Source: Candidatus Woesearchaeota archaeon
GTDB taxonomy: Archaea; Nanobdellota; Nanobdellia; Woesearchaeales; UBA10200
Assembly: GCA_016180275.1 (NCBI GenBank)
Contig: JACPBN010000041.1
Coordinates: 1 to 38,657, forward strand
Reading direction: 5' to 3'
Length of the DNA stretch: 38,657 nt
The notes beneath the pieces are model-generated. The model worked only from the letters and a program-made list of their open reading frames with translations, did not search any database and was not told the DNA's origin. Both the position numbers and the translations under genes were made by a program. This document shows positions 26,405 through 35,692 of the stretch, one piece after another. Position 1 is the stretch's first letter; every line of letters starts with the position of its first letter.

Positions 26405-26656
26405 TTATCTGTATTTATGATCAAATACAATTTTTTCCAGATAAAGCTCTAACGTATCTTCATCATAAGAATAAATTACACGCAATTTTCCTATCCTGAT
26501 TCTGCAGCTGCCTCTCAGCTCATATTGCAGATGTTTGTATCTTTCAGGATTTAAAGCTACTTCCTCAAATTTTGACTTAATTCTTCTCTGCTCTACTATC
26601 TCTACTTTTTTAAAATCTTTCTCAAATTCCTTAGTTGGCAGAATTTTATAAGGCAT
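26405..26656 (-). CDS. RelE/ParE-type toxin
   Basis: MPYKILPTKEFEKDFKKVEIVEQRRIKSKFEEVALNPERYKHLQYELRGSCRIRIGKLRVIYSYDEDTLELYLEKIVFDHKYR; ATG at 26656 preferred over the upstream TTG. Confidence 0.85.
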   Translation of the reverse strand: MPYKILPTKEFEKDFKKVEIVEQRRIKSKFEEVALNPERYKHLQYELRGSCRIRIGKLRVIYSYDEDTLELYLEKIVFDHKYR

Positions 26657-26661
26657 CCCAA

Positions 26662-26802
26662 TCAGCAAACTCTCTGTTTTTTATCAGAAGCCATAAACTG
26701 TTGATCACTCATCAGCTCAATAGATTCAACAATAGCATCAAACTCTTCTTTAACCTTAAGTAAATCGTTCAATGCATCTTTTCTTAGTAGCACGGTTTCC
26801 AT
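26662..26802 (-). CDS. RelB-like antitoxin (46 aa)
   Basis: METVLLRKDALNDLLKVKEEFDAIVESIELMSDQQFMASDKKQRVC*, immediately upstream of the RelE gene; absent from the supplied ORF track. Confidence 0.6.
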   Translation of the reverse strand: METVLLRKDALNDLLKVKEEFDAIVESIELMSDQQFMASDKKQRVC

Positions 26803-26848
26803 TGCATATCACTTTTACTATGAGAGCACACAGATATATAAATGTTGC

Positions 26849-28303
26849 TTAAATCTTTCTAACAATGCCATTTTTCACATCCATTTCAATTTTATCTCCC
26901 GTCTTTAGTATCTTGGTTGCAACTTTCGTTCCGACAATACATGGTATGCCTAATTCCCTTGAAACAATCGCTGCATGGCTGGTCAATCCGCCTTCATCTG
27001 TGATAATTGCAGCAGCCTTTCTCATTGCAAATATATAATCAGGAGAGGTCATCGGTGCAACAAGTATTTCGCCTTTTTGCAGCTTGTGGATGTCTGCCGG
27101 AGTAAATAAGATTTTAACAACACCAACAAATTTATCTTTATTTTTATCTTTATTTGCTTTAATATTACCAATACTTACAACAACACCTTTAATTGTTTTA
27201 GCATCAGGCTTAACTTTAACTTCATATTGTTTTATTAATTTAAAAGATTGCAGCGAATTTAAATATTCCAGCTTGCCGTCTGCGTAATAATAGAGGGTAA
27301 ATGCTTTTTTCCTGTCAGCAACCTCTGTTCTCTTGTCATCTGCCAATAATTTTCTGATCTCTGCCAGAGTATAAAATTCTAAGTCATCAAAAGAAACCAG
27401 CTTGACAGCACTAACCTGCTTTAATATCTGCGAAATGATGTGATTTGCAATATAGATATACCTCTTCCTTAAGTCCTGCCACCATATAGAGAAAGCTAAT
27501 CTTTCTGAGATAGATGAGAGTTCTTTAGGGAGATTATATTTTTTAATTATTTCTTTTCTTGCTGCAATAATTTTATAAGGATATGAATTTATTTCAGTTA
27601 GTTTTTTTCTTGCACCACTAATTGATATTTTTTCTAACTCCTCATTGAAATAATCTTTGTCCAAAACAACTGCTCCGTTATAGCTATTTTTGAGCCAATA
27701 ATAGTTTTCCTGATGGATTTGCAAAGCCTTTTCCTTTTTTATCTTGTTCTTAATCAGCTTTACCTTGAGAAAATCAATCTCTTCTTTCTGGAAAAAAGAA
27801 AGCCTATCAGGAGCAGAAAGCTTTTCAACAATCTCATGCTTGTTAAGATCAAGCTCTTTAAGTTTTCTAGTCAATAGCTGCTCGCCACCCCAATTACCAA
27901 GCTCTGCTATATAGCTGTATGTCCAGAAAAGGTAGTATGCACTGTTCCATGAATCAAACAATTTCAGAAAGTCTTTTTCACGCAGAGAAGTGAATTTTTT
28001 GGTGTTAACAGTGTTTTCAAAATAGAGTATCTGCTTAACCTGCCTGAGGAATAGCTTATAATTTTGCCTGAATCTTTTTGTATCTAATATCTCGTTTTTA
28101 AATATCTGTTCACCAGCATCATACAAATTATTATAATCACAGATAACAAGCACCTTGCCATTGGAGACATAAGTCAGTACATCTGGCCAGCCTGTCTTAA
28201 AAGTTTTCAATGTGCTATCTAAGCCATGCATCCATGGATCTGTGTAAATTATCTTTGCGTCTATCGGTCCCCATCTGAATAGTTTTTGGTTTGGGTTGAT
28301 CAT
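26849..28303 (-). CDS. Helical domain + PEP-utilizing swivelling (phospho-His) domain, paralog 1
   Basis: ITDEGGLTSHAAIVSRELGIPCIVGTKVATKILKTGDKIEMDVKNGIVRKI; N-terminal ~370 aa helical; no TIM barrel. Confidence 0.85.
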   Translation of the reverse strand: MINPNQKLFRWGPIDAKIIYTDPWMHGLDSTLKTFKTGWPDVLTYVSNGKVLVICDYNNLYDAGEQIFKNEILDTKRFRQNYKLFLRQVKQILYFENTVNTKKFTSLREKDFLKLFDSWNSAYYLFWTYSYIAELGNWGGEQLLTRKLKELDLNKHEIVEKLSAPDRLSFFQKEEIDFLKVKLIKNKIKKEKALQIHQENYYWLKNSYNGAVVLDKDYFNEELEKISISGARKKLTEINSYPYKIIAARKEIIKKYNLPKELSSISERLAFSIWWQDLRKRYIYIANHIISQILKQVSAVKLVSFDDLEFYTLAEIRKLLADDKRTEVADRKKAFTLYYYADGKLEYLNSLQSFKLIKQYEVKVKPDAKTIKGVVVSIGNIKANKDKNKDKFVGVVKILFTPADIHKLQKGEILVAPMTSPDYIFAMRKAAAIITDEGGLTSHAAIVSRELGIPCIVGTKVATKILKTGDKIEMDVKNGIVRKI

Positions 28304-28367
28304 AGTAATTCTTAATTCACTTTTGTTATAATATCTAGTTATTATATTTAAGAGGGATTATTTATAT

Positions 28368-29927
28368 TTATTTCTCCAATATTCTCACAACACAATGATT
28401 GCCATTTATCTCAACAATCATACCATCTTTTAACATTTTAGTTGCAATCTTAGTGCCAACGATGCAAGGCAATTTAAATTCCCTGCAGATAACTGCTGCA
28501 TGGCTTGTGATGCCGCCTTCATCTGTAATGACTGCTGCAGCTTTTTTCATCAATGGAACAAAATCTGGCCTTGTCATGCTTGTGACCAAGATTTCTCCTT
28601 TCTCAAATCTTGCATTGCTTGGATTAAAGACCACACGCACTTTTCCAGTTACATTGCCATAAGAAGCAGTTGTGCCGCGGATGTCTTTTACTTCAGTTTC
28701 CAGGTTTTTTTCCAGTATCTTCCTGCAAACATTCTTAAATTCCTTGCCAATATATATTTGTTCATAGCCGCATTTATCAAGATAATACGCGCAACCCTTT
28801 AATCTAAGAGCAATATTACCAAAGATTTCTTTGACACCCTTATTCTCTTTCTCTTGCTTAGAACTCTCAAAGCTGCATAAGGCTTCCAGTTCAGGAAGCA
28901 GGGTAAACTGGAGCTGGTCTAATTTTATCTTTTTGCCAAATTTTGCGCTTAATAACTCAGCAAATTTAGCTAGAAATATATTGATATAGTGGTTTGCGAC
29001 AAGATTTGCTTTTTTGCGCTGGTCTGCCCACCATGAGACTTTAGAGATAAGCTCTAGTCTTATAATATCTGGCTTTGAAAGATTCATTCCTGCTAAAGCC
29101 TGCTGCTTTTTCTTTTTCAGCAGCTCTTCGTAATTTTGAAGCTCAGAGATTTTTTGTGTTAGTTCAGTTGATGATAAATTAGATATCTCATGCTTTATAT
29201 CTTCCAAGAATTGATCGCAGGAGATTGGCAGAGTATATTTATAATTATTTCTTATCCAGAAAAATTCCTTTTGATGCGAAAGAATTGCTTCTTTAATATC
29301 TGCATGCAGTTTATCATAATTTTTAGGCGCTTTTTTGGCCTCATTGATTTCTTTATTTTGAATAAGCTTCAACCCAATCTTTAATTCACTAAGCTGTTCC
29401 TCGCCTAGAAAAGGAAGCTTAAGCGGAGAGGTCAATACAGTGATATTTTTTGCCTGCTCTTTTGTGAGCTTATTGCTGATCTCTTTGATGATGTTATCAC
29501 CATAAACCACAAAGTAATCGCTTATCAATGCTGTTGCATATTCCTCAACATAAGCTGAATTAAATTTCTTATAAAGCTCTAATAATCTAGAGAGGTTTAG
29601 CTCATCTGCCTCTTTGGATAATTTCAACTCAATCTGTTCAGTAAGATCATAGAAATTCTTTCTTGCAACAAGCCATGCATAGAATACTTTTTCCAACTCT
29701 TTAGGATTTTCTTCATAATATTTTCCTTCAGTAAGATAACATTCTTCATCTATAGCCCAGGTGCTTTCATCACCTTTTTTCTTGAAGAATGTAACACATA
29801 CTGTAAGTCCATGGCCTTTTGAAAGCTCTTCTAATCTAAGATTGAATGCCTGCATCAATGGCCAGTTATGGTGCAATGTATTTGCGCTGCATTGCATGAA
29901 AAATTTTATTTTGGATAGGTCGTACAT
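28368..29927 (-). CDS. Helical domain + PEP-utilizing swivelling (phospho-His) domain, paralog 2
   Basis: ITDEGGITSHAAVICREFKLPCIVGTKIATKMLKDGMIVEINGNHCVVRIL; likely start MYDLSKIKFF (29927). Confidence 0.85.
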   Translation of the reverse strand: MYDLSKIKFFMQCSANTLHHNWPLMQAFNLRLEELSKGHGLTVCVTFFKKKGDESTWAIDEECYLTEGKYYEENPKELEKVFYAWLVARKNFYDLTEQIELKLSKEADELNLSRLLELYKKFNSAYVEEYATALISDYFVVYGDNIIKEISNKLTKEQAKNITVLTSPLKLPFLGEEQLSELKIGLKLIQNKEINEAKKAPKNYDKLHADIKEAILSHQKEFFWIRNNYKYTLPISCDQFLEDIKHEISNLSSTELTQKISELQNYEELLKKKKQQALAGMNLSKPDIIRLELISKVSWWADQRKKANLVANHYINIFLAKFAELLSAKFGKKIKLDQLQFTLLPELEALCSFESSKQEKENKGVKEIFGNIALRLKGCAYYLDKCGYEQIYIGKEFKNVCRKILEKNLETEVKDIRGTTASYGNVTGKVRVVFNPSNARFEKGEILVTSMTRPDFVPLMKKAAAVITDEGGITSHAAVICREFKLPCIVGTKIATKMLKDGMIVEINGNHCVVRILEK

Positions 29928-30042
29928 AGGCAATGGTTTAGAAGATGAGTTTTTTAATGTTTCGCAGAAAAAAACGAGTAAGAAATACAATATCGTTTCC
30001 ACTTACAAATGAAAATCAAAATGTAATGGGAAAATTATACTG

Positions 30043-31059
30043 TTGAAGATTAAATGCCATAAAAATAGACTTACCCTCTATTTTGAGAAATTGGCTTATT
30101 ACTATCTGCGAGCATCGCAGAAAAAAGGAAGTAAAACAATCGTAAAAGATATCGCTTACTTAGGCAGCAATATAAAAGATGTTAAGGATGCACTAGAAAA
30201 GCTGCCAAAGTACAAAGAACAGATAAGAAAAGCATATACCTTAATGAATATTGCTTTAGAATCAAATTTATACATTGAAAAGATTCGCGATGCAAAGATA
30301 AAAAAATATGATTACCTCGGTTATGATTTATTGGTAGAGATTGAGGCATGCAAACTTCATTATAATACTGTTTTTAGTAAGATGCATGAGCTTACCAAGC
30401 AGGAGATATTCAAAAATTTCATTATAGAATTTGCATATAATACTGCTTCAATAGAAGGCAATACAATAAAGCTAATTGAAGCAAGAAATTTGCTGCAAGA
30501 AGGCTTTACTCCAAAAAATAAAACGCTTAGAGAAATCTATGATTTACAGAATACTGAAACTGTATTTAATAGTCTGTTTACTTCTAAAGAGGATATTAAC
30601 CATGAGTTAATAATAGATATCCACACAGGATTATTGAAGAATATAGACAGCAGAATAGGATACAGGACAGAAGATGTGAGAGTCTTTAAGTCAAGATTTG
30701 ATTCAAGCCCTGCACAATATGTAAAGACAGACATGAGTATATTGCTTAAATGGTACAATGAAAACAAACATAGCTTGCATCCTTTAGCTCTTGCTATTGT
30801 TTTCCACCATAAATTTGAGAAAATACACCCATTCATGGATGGCAACGGAAGAACAGGCAGAATGCTGCTAAACTACATCCTTCTCAGAAATAATTATCCT
30901 CCGCTTATAATTCATGCAAAAAAAAGGAAAGAGTATTTGGATGCGCTTGACGAAGCAGATGATAGCAAGCTCACAAGCTTCAGTAAAAAGGAATACACCA
31001 AAGTATTAGAATTTGCTGCAAATGAAATGATTGATGGCTATTGGGGCATATTTCTATAA
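30043..31059 (+). CDS. Fic domain protein (AMPylator-type)
   Basis: HPFMDGNGRTGRML Fic motif; TASIEGNT matches the (S/T)xxxE(G/N) inhibitory motif. Confidence 0.92.
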   Translation: MKIKCHKNRLTLYFEKLAYYYLRASQKKGSKTIVKDIAYLGSNIKDVKDALEKLPKYKEQIRKAYTLMNIALESNLYIEKIRDAKIKKYDYLGYDLLVEIEACKLHYNTVFSKMHELTKQEIFKNFIIEFAYNTASIEGNTIKLIEARNLLQEGFTPKNKTLREIYDLQNTETVFNSLFTSKEDINHELIIDIHTGLLKNIDSRIGYRTEDVRVFKSRFDSSPAQYVKTDMSILLKWYNENKHSLHPLALAIVFHHKFEKIHPFMDGNGRTGRMLLNYILLRNNYPPLIIHAKKRKEYLDALDEADDSKLTSFSKKEYTKVLEFAANEMIDGYWGIFL

Positions 31060-31106
31060 TTACCCTTTATTTTTAGAAATTGAATTTAGAGGGTAAGAAA
31101 TATCAC

Positions 31107-32486
31107 TTACTTCTTTTCATGCGAATGTGCTGTAGAATGATGATACGCATCATGTTTTTCATGTCCACCATGAAGATGACCTGCAACTCTATTTTCAGCT
31201 ATTTTATCTTCACTTACTTTTTCACTAACTGCTTTCATTGACTCTCCTGTATGCGCCAATGGCTTAGCCGGCCATCCTGAAACAATCGTATCATTTGGCA
31301 CTGGCCTGTCAACAAAACTCCATGACCCGACTATTGCATGCTTGCCAATAACCAAGCGCTCTTCCTGTCCAGTTGCTTTGTTTGTATAATGGCATTGTAT
31401 CATTGCATTTTCTTTTATAATTGCGCCTTCGCCTATTACTGGCCTTCCTAACGAGGATTTGTTATTGATAAAATCATGTCCGCCGATAAACGAGCCTGTT
31501 TTCAGAACTGCATTATCTTCAATGGTTATTAAGTCTGGGTTTATGTGATCAATATATGCAAACTGCTCTATTCTTACATTTCTGCCGATTTTTGCGCCTG
31601 TCAATCTTAACATTAGATTTTTCAATCCGCATGCAGGAAAGAAAGCAGTAAATTCAACCCAGGCAGCTGTAATCCAAATTTTCAGTGTATTGCGCATCCT
31701 AAACCATTCATTGCCTGCATTTCCGCGCTTGCCTTTGTAAGTGATGTTTAGTGAAGGAATTGTTTTGTCTTTCAGGAATTTCTTAGTCATCTCTTTTTGC
31801 TCGCGATAGTAGGCAGCAGTATCTGTCCTGTCAATAGTATTCCATCCCGCATCTACAATTTTAATCAATCGCATTGGACGCGAACCAACAAAACCAAGCT
31901 CTGGAACATCTTTGTCAACATAAGTTGCTGTGCCAATGATTGCATTATCTCCAACAGTAACGCCTGGCTCAAAGTCTGCAATGCTCGCAACTAAAACATC
32001 TTTGCCGATCTTTACTCTGCCTAATTTCAGGATTCTTTTTCCATCAATTGTTTTATGGCTTGTCTGATTCAATCTATTAATGCTTGCATACCTGTTTTTG
32101 TCAAAATAGTTGACTTTATTCTCTTCTTTGTATGGCTCTCTGAGCATGTGCGCAAATATTTGTGTATAGCCGCCGATTAAAGTATTATCACCTACCTCAA
32201 CCAAGTCTGGATAGCGATAATCAAAGAGAACATCCATCGGCAGGCAGATTTCTTTGCCTAATTTTACGCCAATCATCCGATAGAGAGAGTTTTTAATCTT
32301 GCAAGGCGGAACTTTTCCTAGGATCCTGTTTAACATCCAATTAAAGTAATATCTCAATGCGCTTCTTGGATAAACCTGGCTGTCTGTTACACCCGGATCC
32401 AATTCAATCTCAATAGATTTCTGCTCTGGATTTGCAAGGAATTCTTTTATGCGCTGTTTTGCTTCTTTTGCGTTCATTTTTAGCAT
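31107..32486 (-). CDS. Left-handed beta-helix (hexapeptide) acyltransferase with His-rich C-terminus
   Basis: Repeated VGDNTLIGG / IGKDVLVASIADFEPGVTVGDNAIIGTAT / IGRNVRIEQFAYI hexapeptide pattern; two such segments. Confidence 0.8.
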   Translation of the reverse strand: MLKMNAKEAKQRIKEFLANPEQKSIEIELDPGVTDSQVYPRSALRYYFNWMLNRILGKVPPCKIKNSLYRMIGVKLGKEICLPMDVLFDYRYPDLVEVGDNTLIGGYTQIFAHMLREPYKEENKVNYFDKNRYASINRLNQTSHKTIDGKRILKLGRVKIGKDVLVASIADFEPGVTVGDNAIIGTATYVDKDVPELGFVGSRPMRLIKIVDAGWNTIDRTDTAAYYREQKEMTKKFLKDKTIPSLNITYKGKRGNAGNEWFRMRNTLKIWITAAWVEFTAFFPACGLKNLMLRLTGAKIGRNVRIEQFAYIDHINPDLITIEDNAVLKTGSFIGGHDFINNKSSLGRPVIGEGAIIKENAMIQCHYTNKATGQEERLVIGKHAIVGSWSFVDRPVPNDTIVSGWPAKPLAHTGESMKAVSEKVSEDKIAENRVAGHLHGGHEKHDAYHHSTAHSHEKK

Positions 32487-32503
32487 TGAAATGTAACATT
32501 ATT

Positions 32504-32776
32504 TTAATTATTTTCTATTTCATTTATCTCTTTTAATTTTTCACTGTTTAAGCTGCAGTGTTGTTCTCCTGTTGATTTTTTGTTAATCAATATACCTTTA
32601 TTGAATAAGTCATCAATTGCTTCTTCTACTATTTTTTCACCCCTTAGATGCCTTGGAACACAATTTTTTAGATGGATTGTTTCTGTATGCGCTCCGCCAT
32701 ATTTTTTCTTGTTTTTCAGCATTCTAATCATTTTTTTCTGGATAGCATGCATTTCATTAACATCAATTTTTGCCAT
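32504..32776 (-). CDS. Small wHTH-like protein A1
   Basis: ETIHLKNCVPRHLRGEKIVEEAIDDLFNKGILINKKSTGEQHCSLN; similar to 34733-35002. Confidence 0.6.
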   Translation of the reverse strand: MAKIDVNEMHAIQKKMIRMLKNKKKYGGAHTETIHLKNCVPRHLRGEKIVEEAIDDLFNKGILINKKSTGEQHCSLNSEKLKEINEIENN

Positions 32777-32884
32777 ACTTAATACAATTAAATAATTCCC
32801 TTATATAAAGATATGTTGCATAAATGTAATATATGTGTTGCAGAATAGAAACATTTAAATAGTAATTAGTCTTTAATCGGTTAA

Positions 32885-33226
32885 GTGATGCACATGAGCT
32901 TTCAAGATGAAAATACATTGTTTAGGACATTATTTGGAGATACGCCTAAGATAAGAGTCTTAGAATACTTATTAGAAGGACGTGAATTAGATCATTCTAT
33001 AGGGGACATAGCAGAAGGCGCAGGCATCAACCGAGTAACATTATTTAGAATGTGGAATGAGATGATAAAATCACAGATTATAGCTCATACAAGAGATATA
33101 GGCAATGCTAAATTATATAAGATTAATGCAACTAACCCATATGTTAAAATCTTAATTGAAGTCTTTGATAGGATAATAAATGTTGATTTTCAAGAAGAAA
33201 GAATCAAAAAGAAAGTTCTAGTATAG
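32885..33226 (+). CDS. wHTH transcription-regulator-like protein B1
   Basis: TPKIRVLEYLLEGRELDHSIGDIAEGAGINRVTLFRMWNEMIKSQIIAHTRDIGNAKLYKIN. Confidence 0.75.
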   Translation: MMHMSFQDENTLFRTLFGDTPKIRVLEYLLEGRELDHSIGDIAEGAGINRVTLFRMWNEMIKSQIIAHTRDIGNAKLYKINATNPYVKILIEVFDRIINVDFQEERIKKKVLV

Positions 33227-33230
33227 GTAT

Positions 33231-34667
33231 TTATTTTATTATCTTCACAACTCCGTGATTCGCATTCACTTCAACTAACATCCCATCCCGCAAAACTTTA
33301 GTCGCAATCTTTGTGCCAACTGTGCATGGAATATTAAATTCTCTCGAGATTATTGCTGCATGGCAGGTAGCGCCTCCTTCGTTTGTAATGATTGCAGCTG
33401 CTTTTTTCATGGCTGGCAAAAAATCAGGCATGGTCATTCCTGTTACTAAGATATCTCCTTTCTCAATTTTGCTGAGAGCATCTGCTGCAGATAAAGCAAT
33501 TTTCACTTTACCTACCGCTTTTCCCAAAGAAGCAGGCAACCCAGAGAAATCTCTTATTCCTTGAATATCTGCGCTGAATTCTTTTTCTTTCACAGATAAT
33601 GCTTCTTTACCAATAGCAGAAGTTATTTTCTTATTTTCAATTATGATTGTCACACACCCTAATCTCGCAGTTGTTTCATTTTCATCTAATTTGTTTTTTC
33701 CTTCTGATTTTATTAATGCAAGAATCTTTTCTGGCATATATAACTCAAGATATTCTACTTTTATCTTAAATCTGGCAGCTAATTCCTCTAATATCAGGTA
33801 AATGCTGTAAGTTGTCTTTAGCTGGGTTTCTTTTCTTTTGTCATGCAGCAATGCATAAGCTTCAAAGATATCATTTAAGACAGCAAGCTCTTTATCTTTT
33901 AGATATTTTTCTTTTCCATTTAATGTCTCTGCCCTGTACTTTTCCAACTGCTTGATATGTTTATTAATGTCTTTTGTCTGTTTTATAATATCATTAACTC
34001 CTTTCTTAATGTTCTCAACGGTTCTTATATTTCCTGCACGCCAGTTCAGCTCAGTCCACCAGTATTCGTCTAACAATTTAGTTAGTAATTCTTTATTTAT
34101 TTCTCTGGCTTTTTCGTTACCTGGTTTTTTATTTTTTTGAAAATCCAGCACCAGCTTATAATACAGCAATTCTTCTTTTTTTGGATAGCTTAATTCAGCA
34201 GCAGTTGTCATTATAGCATAAGCTTCATTTTGCTCTCTTTTTATGCCAACTAATTTTGCTATTCTTGCCCTTAATTGATTCTCAAGCTCGATATCAACAG
34301 CATCAATCTCCATAGAAAGCGCATGAAATTTCTCTGTTTTCTCTCTAAGATCTGCATATAAATCATATAGTCCATTATTGCTTAATTTACTTAATCTTGC
34401 CAAGCCAAGTTGTTTTACCTTTGCTGCAGATTGCTGCGCATCATTTATAATTTTATTATGCAGCTCAACATGTTCCTTTAGCCAAGTATTATCCTTTGAA
34501 TTCTCAACCAGAAATTTGCCCATAATCTCTAAGTCAAGCTGCCACCAGCCCCAAAAAGACCTGTCATTAAGCTGCTCTGCACTGTACAACATTTTAGTAA
34601 ATGGCTTTCCTACTAGCTCAGCAGAGTATTTTGCCATTCCGTCAACTATCTGCATGCCTATCTGCAC
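33231..34667 (-). CDS. Helical domain + PEP-utilizing swivelling domain, paralog 3 (frame continues upstream of GTG 34667)
   Basis: ITNEGGATCHAAIISREFNIPCTVGTKIATKVLRDG. Upstream in frame: KEVIVRLSFDEGETITYVEYIRECIS, with no ATG/GTG/TTG. Confidence 0.82.
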   Translation of the reverse strand: MQIGMQIVDGMAKYSAELVGKPFTKMLYSAEQLNDRSFWGWWQLDLEIMGKFLVENSKDNTWLKEHVELHNKIINDAQQSAAKVKQLGLARLSKLSNNGLYDLYADLREKTEKFHALSMEIDAVDIELENQLRARIAKLVGIKREQNEAYAIMTTAAELSYPKKEELLYYKLVLDFQKNKKPGNEKAREINKELLTKLLDEYWWTELNWRAGNIRTVENIKKGVNDIIKQTKDINKHIKQLEKYRAETLNGKEKYLKDKELAVLNDIFEAYALLHDKRKETQLKTTYSIYLILEELAARFKIKVEYLELYMPEKILALIKSEGKNKLDENETTARLGCVTIIIENKKITSAIGKEALSVKEKEFSADIQGIRDFSGLPASLGKAVGKVKIALSAADALSKIEKGDILVTGMTMPDFLPAMKKAAAIITNEGGATCHAAIISREFNIPCTVGTKIATKVLRDGMLVEVNANHGVVKIIK

Positions 34668-34732
34668 TGAGATGCATTCGCGGATATATTCGACGTAAGT
34701 AATTGTCTCACCTTCATCAAATGATAATCTAA

Positions 34733-35002
34733 CTATAACTTCTTTAAAAAAACATCAATATAAAACATAACTTTGTCTATTATATCTAGATTTATTGATA
34801 CTTGCTCGCCGTAACTAGTATGCTTAACCAACAAAATATTTTCTTTCTTTAATTCCTTAACCATATCTTTTACTCTACCGACCATATCTTTGGGAAATCC
34901 TTTTTGCAGATGCTCAATAGCAGTATGGCTAGCCTCAAATTTTCCAAAACGAGTCAGCTTATGCAATATTTTGCCTTTAATCTCAGCATCTGTCCAAATC
35001 AT
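34733..35002 (-). CDS. Small wHTH-like protein A2
   Basis: FEASHTAIEHLQKGFPKDMVGRVKDMVKELKKENILLVKHTSYGEQVSIN. Confidence 0.6.
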   Translation of the reverse strand: MIWTDAEIKGKILHKLTRFGKFEASHTAIEHLQKGFPKDMVGRVKDMVKELKKENILLVKHTSYGEQVSINLDIIDKVMFYIDVFLKKL

Positions 35003-35113
35003 CTAAACACCTATACTTTCCAACAATCTATAAAAATGCTTAATTTTCTAAAGTCTATATATATATATACTTTGACCGTAAGATTTATATACTTTTCTAT
35101 ATTTTATTAAGGT

Positions 35114-35443
35114 ATGAAAGACAAATCATTATTATTGCAACTGACTGGAGAAATGCCATTATTTAAGATTATAGATTTCTTAGTAGAGAATAAAGGTATG
35201 GATTTTACAAAAACCGATATAGAAAAAGGCGCAGAAATCTCCAGAGCATCTGTATTTAATTATTGGGAGCAATTGGAGAAAAACGGATTAGTACGAGAAA
35301 CAAGAAGATTTGGCAAGACAAGGCTTTACACATTAAATGCCGAAAGCCCTGTTGTTAAGAAGATTCTAGAATTAGAAGCAACTTTGATTAGGCAAGCGAT
35401 GGTAAGTGTCACAAAGAAAAAAGTGATAGTTATAGGTAATTAG
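35114..35443 (+). CDS. wHTH transcription-regulator-like protein B2
   Basis: MPLFKIIDFLVENKGMDFTKTDIEKGAEISRASVFNYWEQLEKNGLVRETRRFGKTRLYTLN. Confidence 0.75.
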   Translation: MKDKSLLLQLTGEMPLFKIIDFLVENKGMDFTKTDIEKGAEISRASVFNYWEQLEKNGLVRETRRFGKTRLYTLNAESPVVKKILELEATLIRQAMVSVTKKKVIVIGN

Positions 35444-35464
35444 TAATTCTCTGATAAAAATAGT

Positions 35465-35686
35465 TTACTGCAAAATTTGGATTATGCCAAGCAATGCATC
35501 TCTTTTATTTTTCTGGTCCTTAAACACAAATCCGTCTCTTTTAATGTCGCTTCTTCCCTTGTATTTATGTACAACTCTCCTTAATTTTGATAGATTATAA
35601 ACAACGGCAATGTCGATCCTAACTGGCTTCTCGCCAAATTTCTTTGGCCATGTGTAGAACGGCTCGATAAAATTTTCCATAATCAC
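35465..35686 (-). CDS. Hypothetical protein
   Basis: 73 aa, MIMENFIEPFYTWPKKFGEKPVRIDIAVV...; follows 35693-36010 by 6 nt. Confidence 0.4.
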   Translation of the reverse strand: MIMENFIEPFYTWPKKFGEKPVRIDIAVVYNLSKLRRVVHKYKGRSDIKRDGFVFKDQKNKRDALLGIIQILQ

Positions 35687-35692
35687 TGAATC

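Noticed and set aside
28399-28802. Plus-strand ORFs opposite the carrier genes (also at 33313, 36180, 37898)
   Set aside because: The same antisense sequence type recurs because the swivel domain is conserved on the minus strand, not because the antisense ORF is coding.
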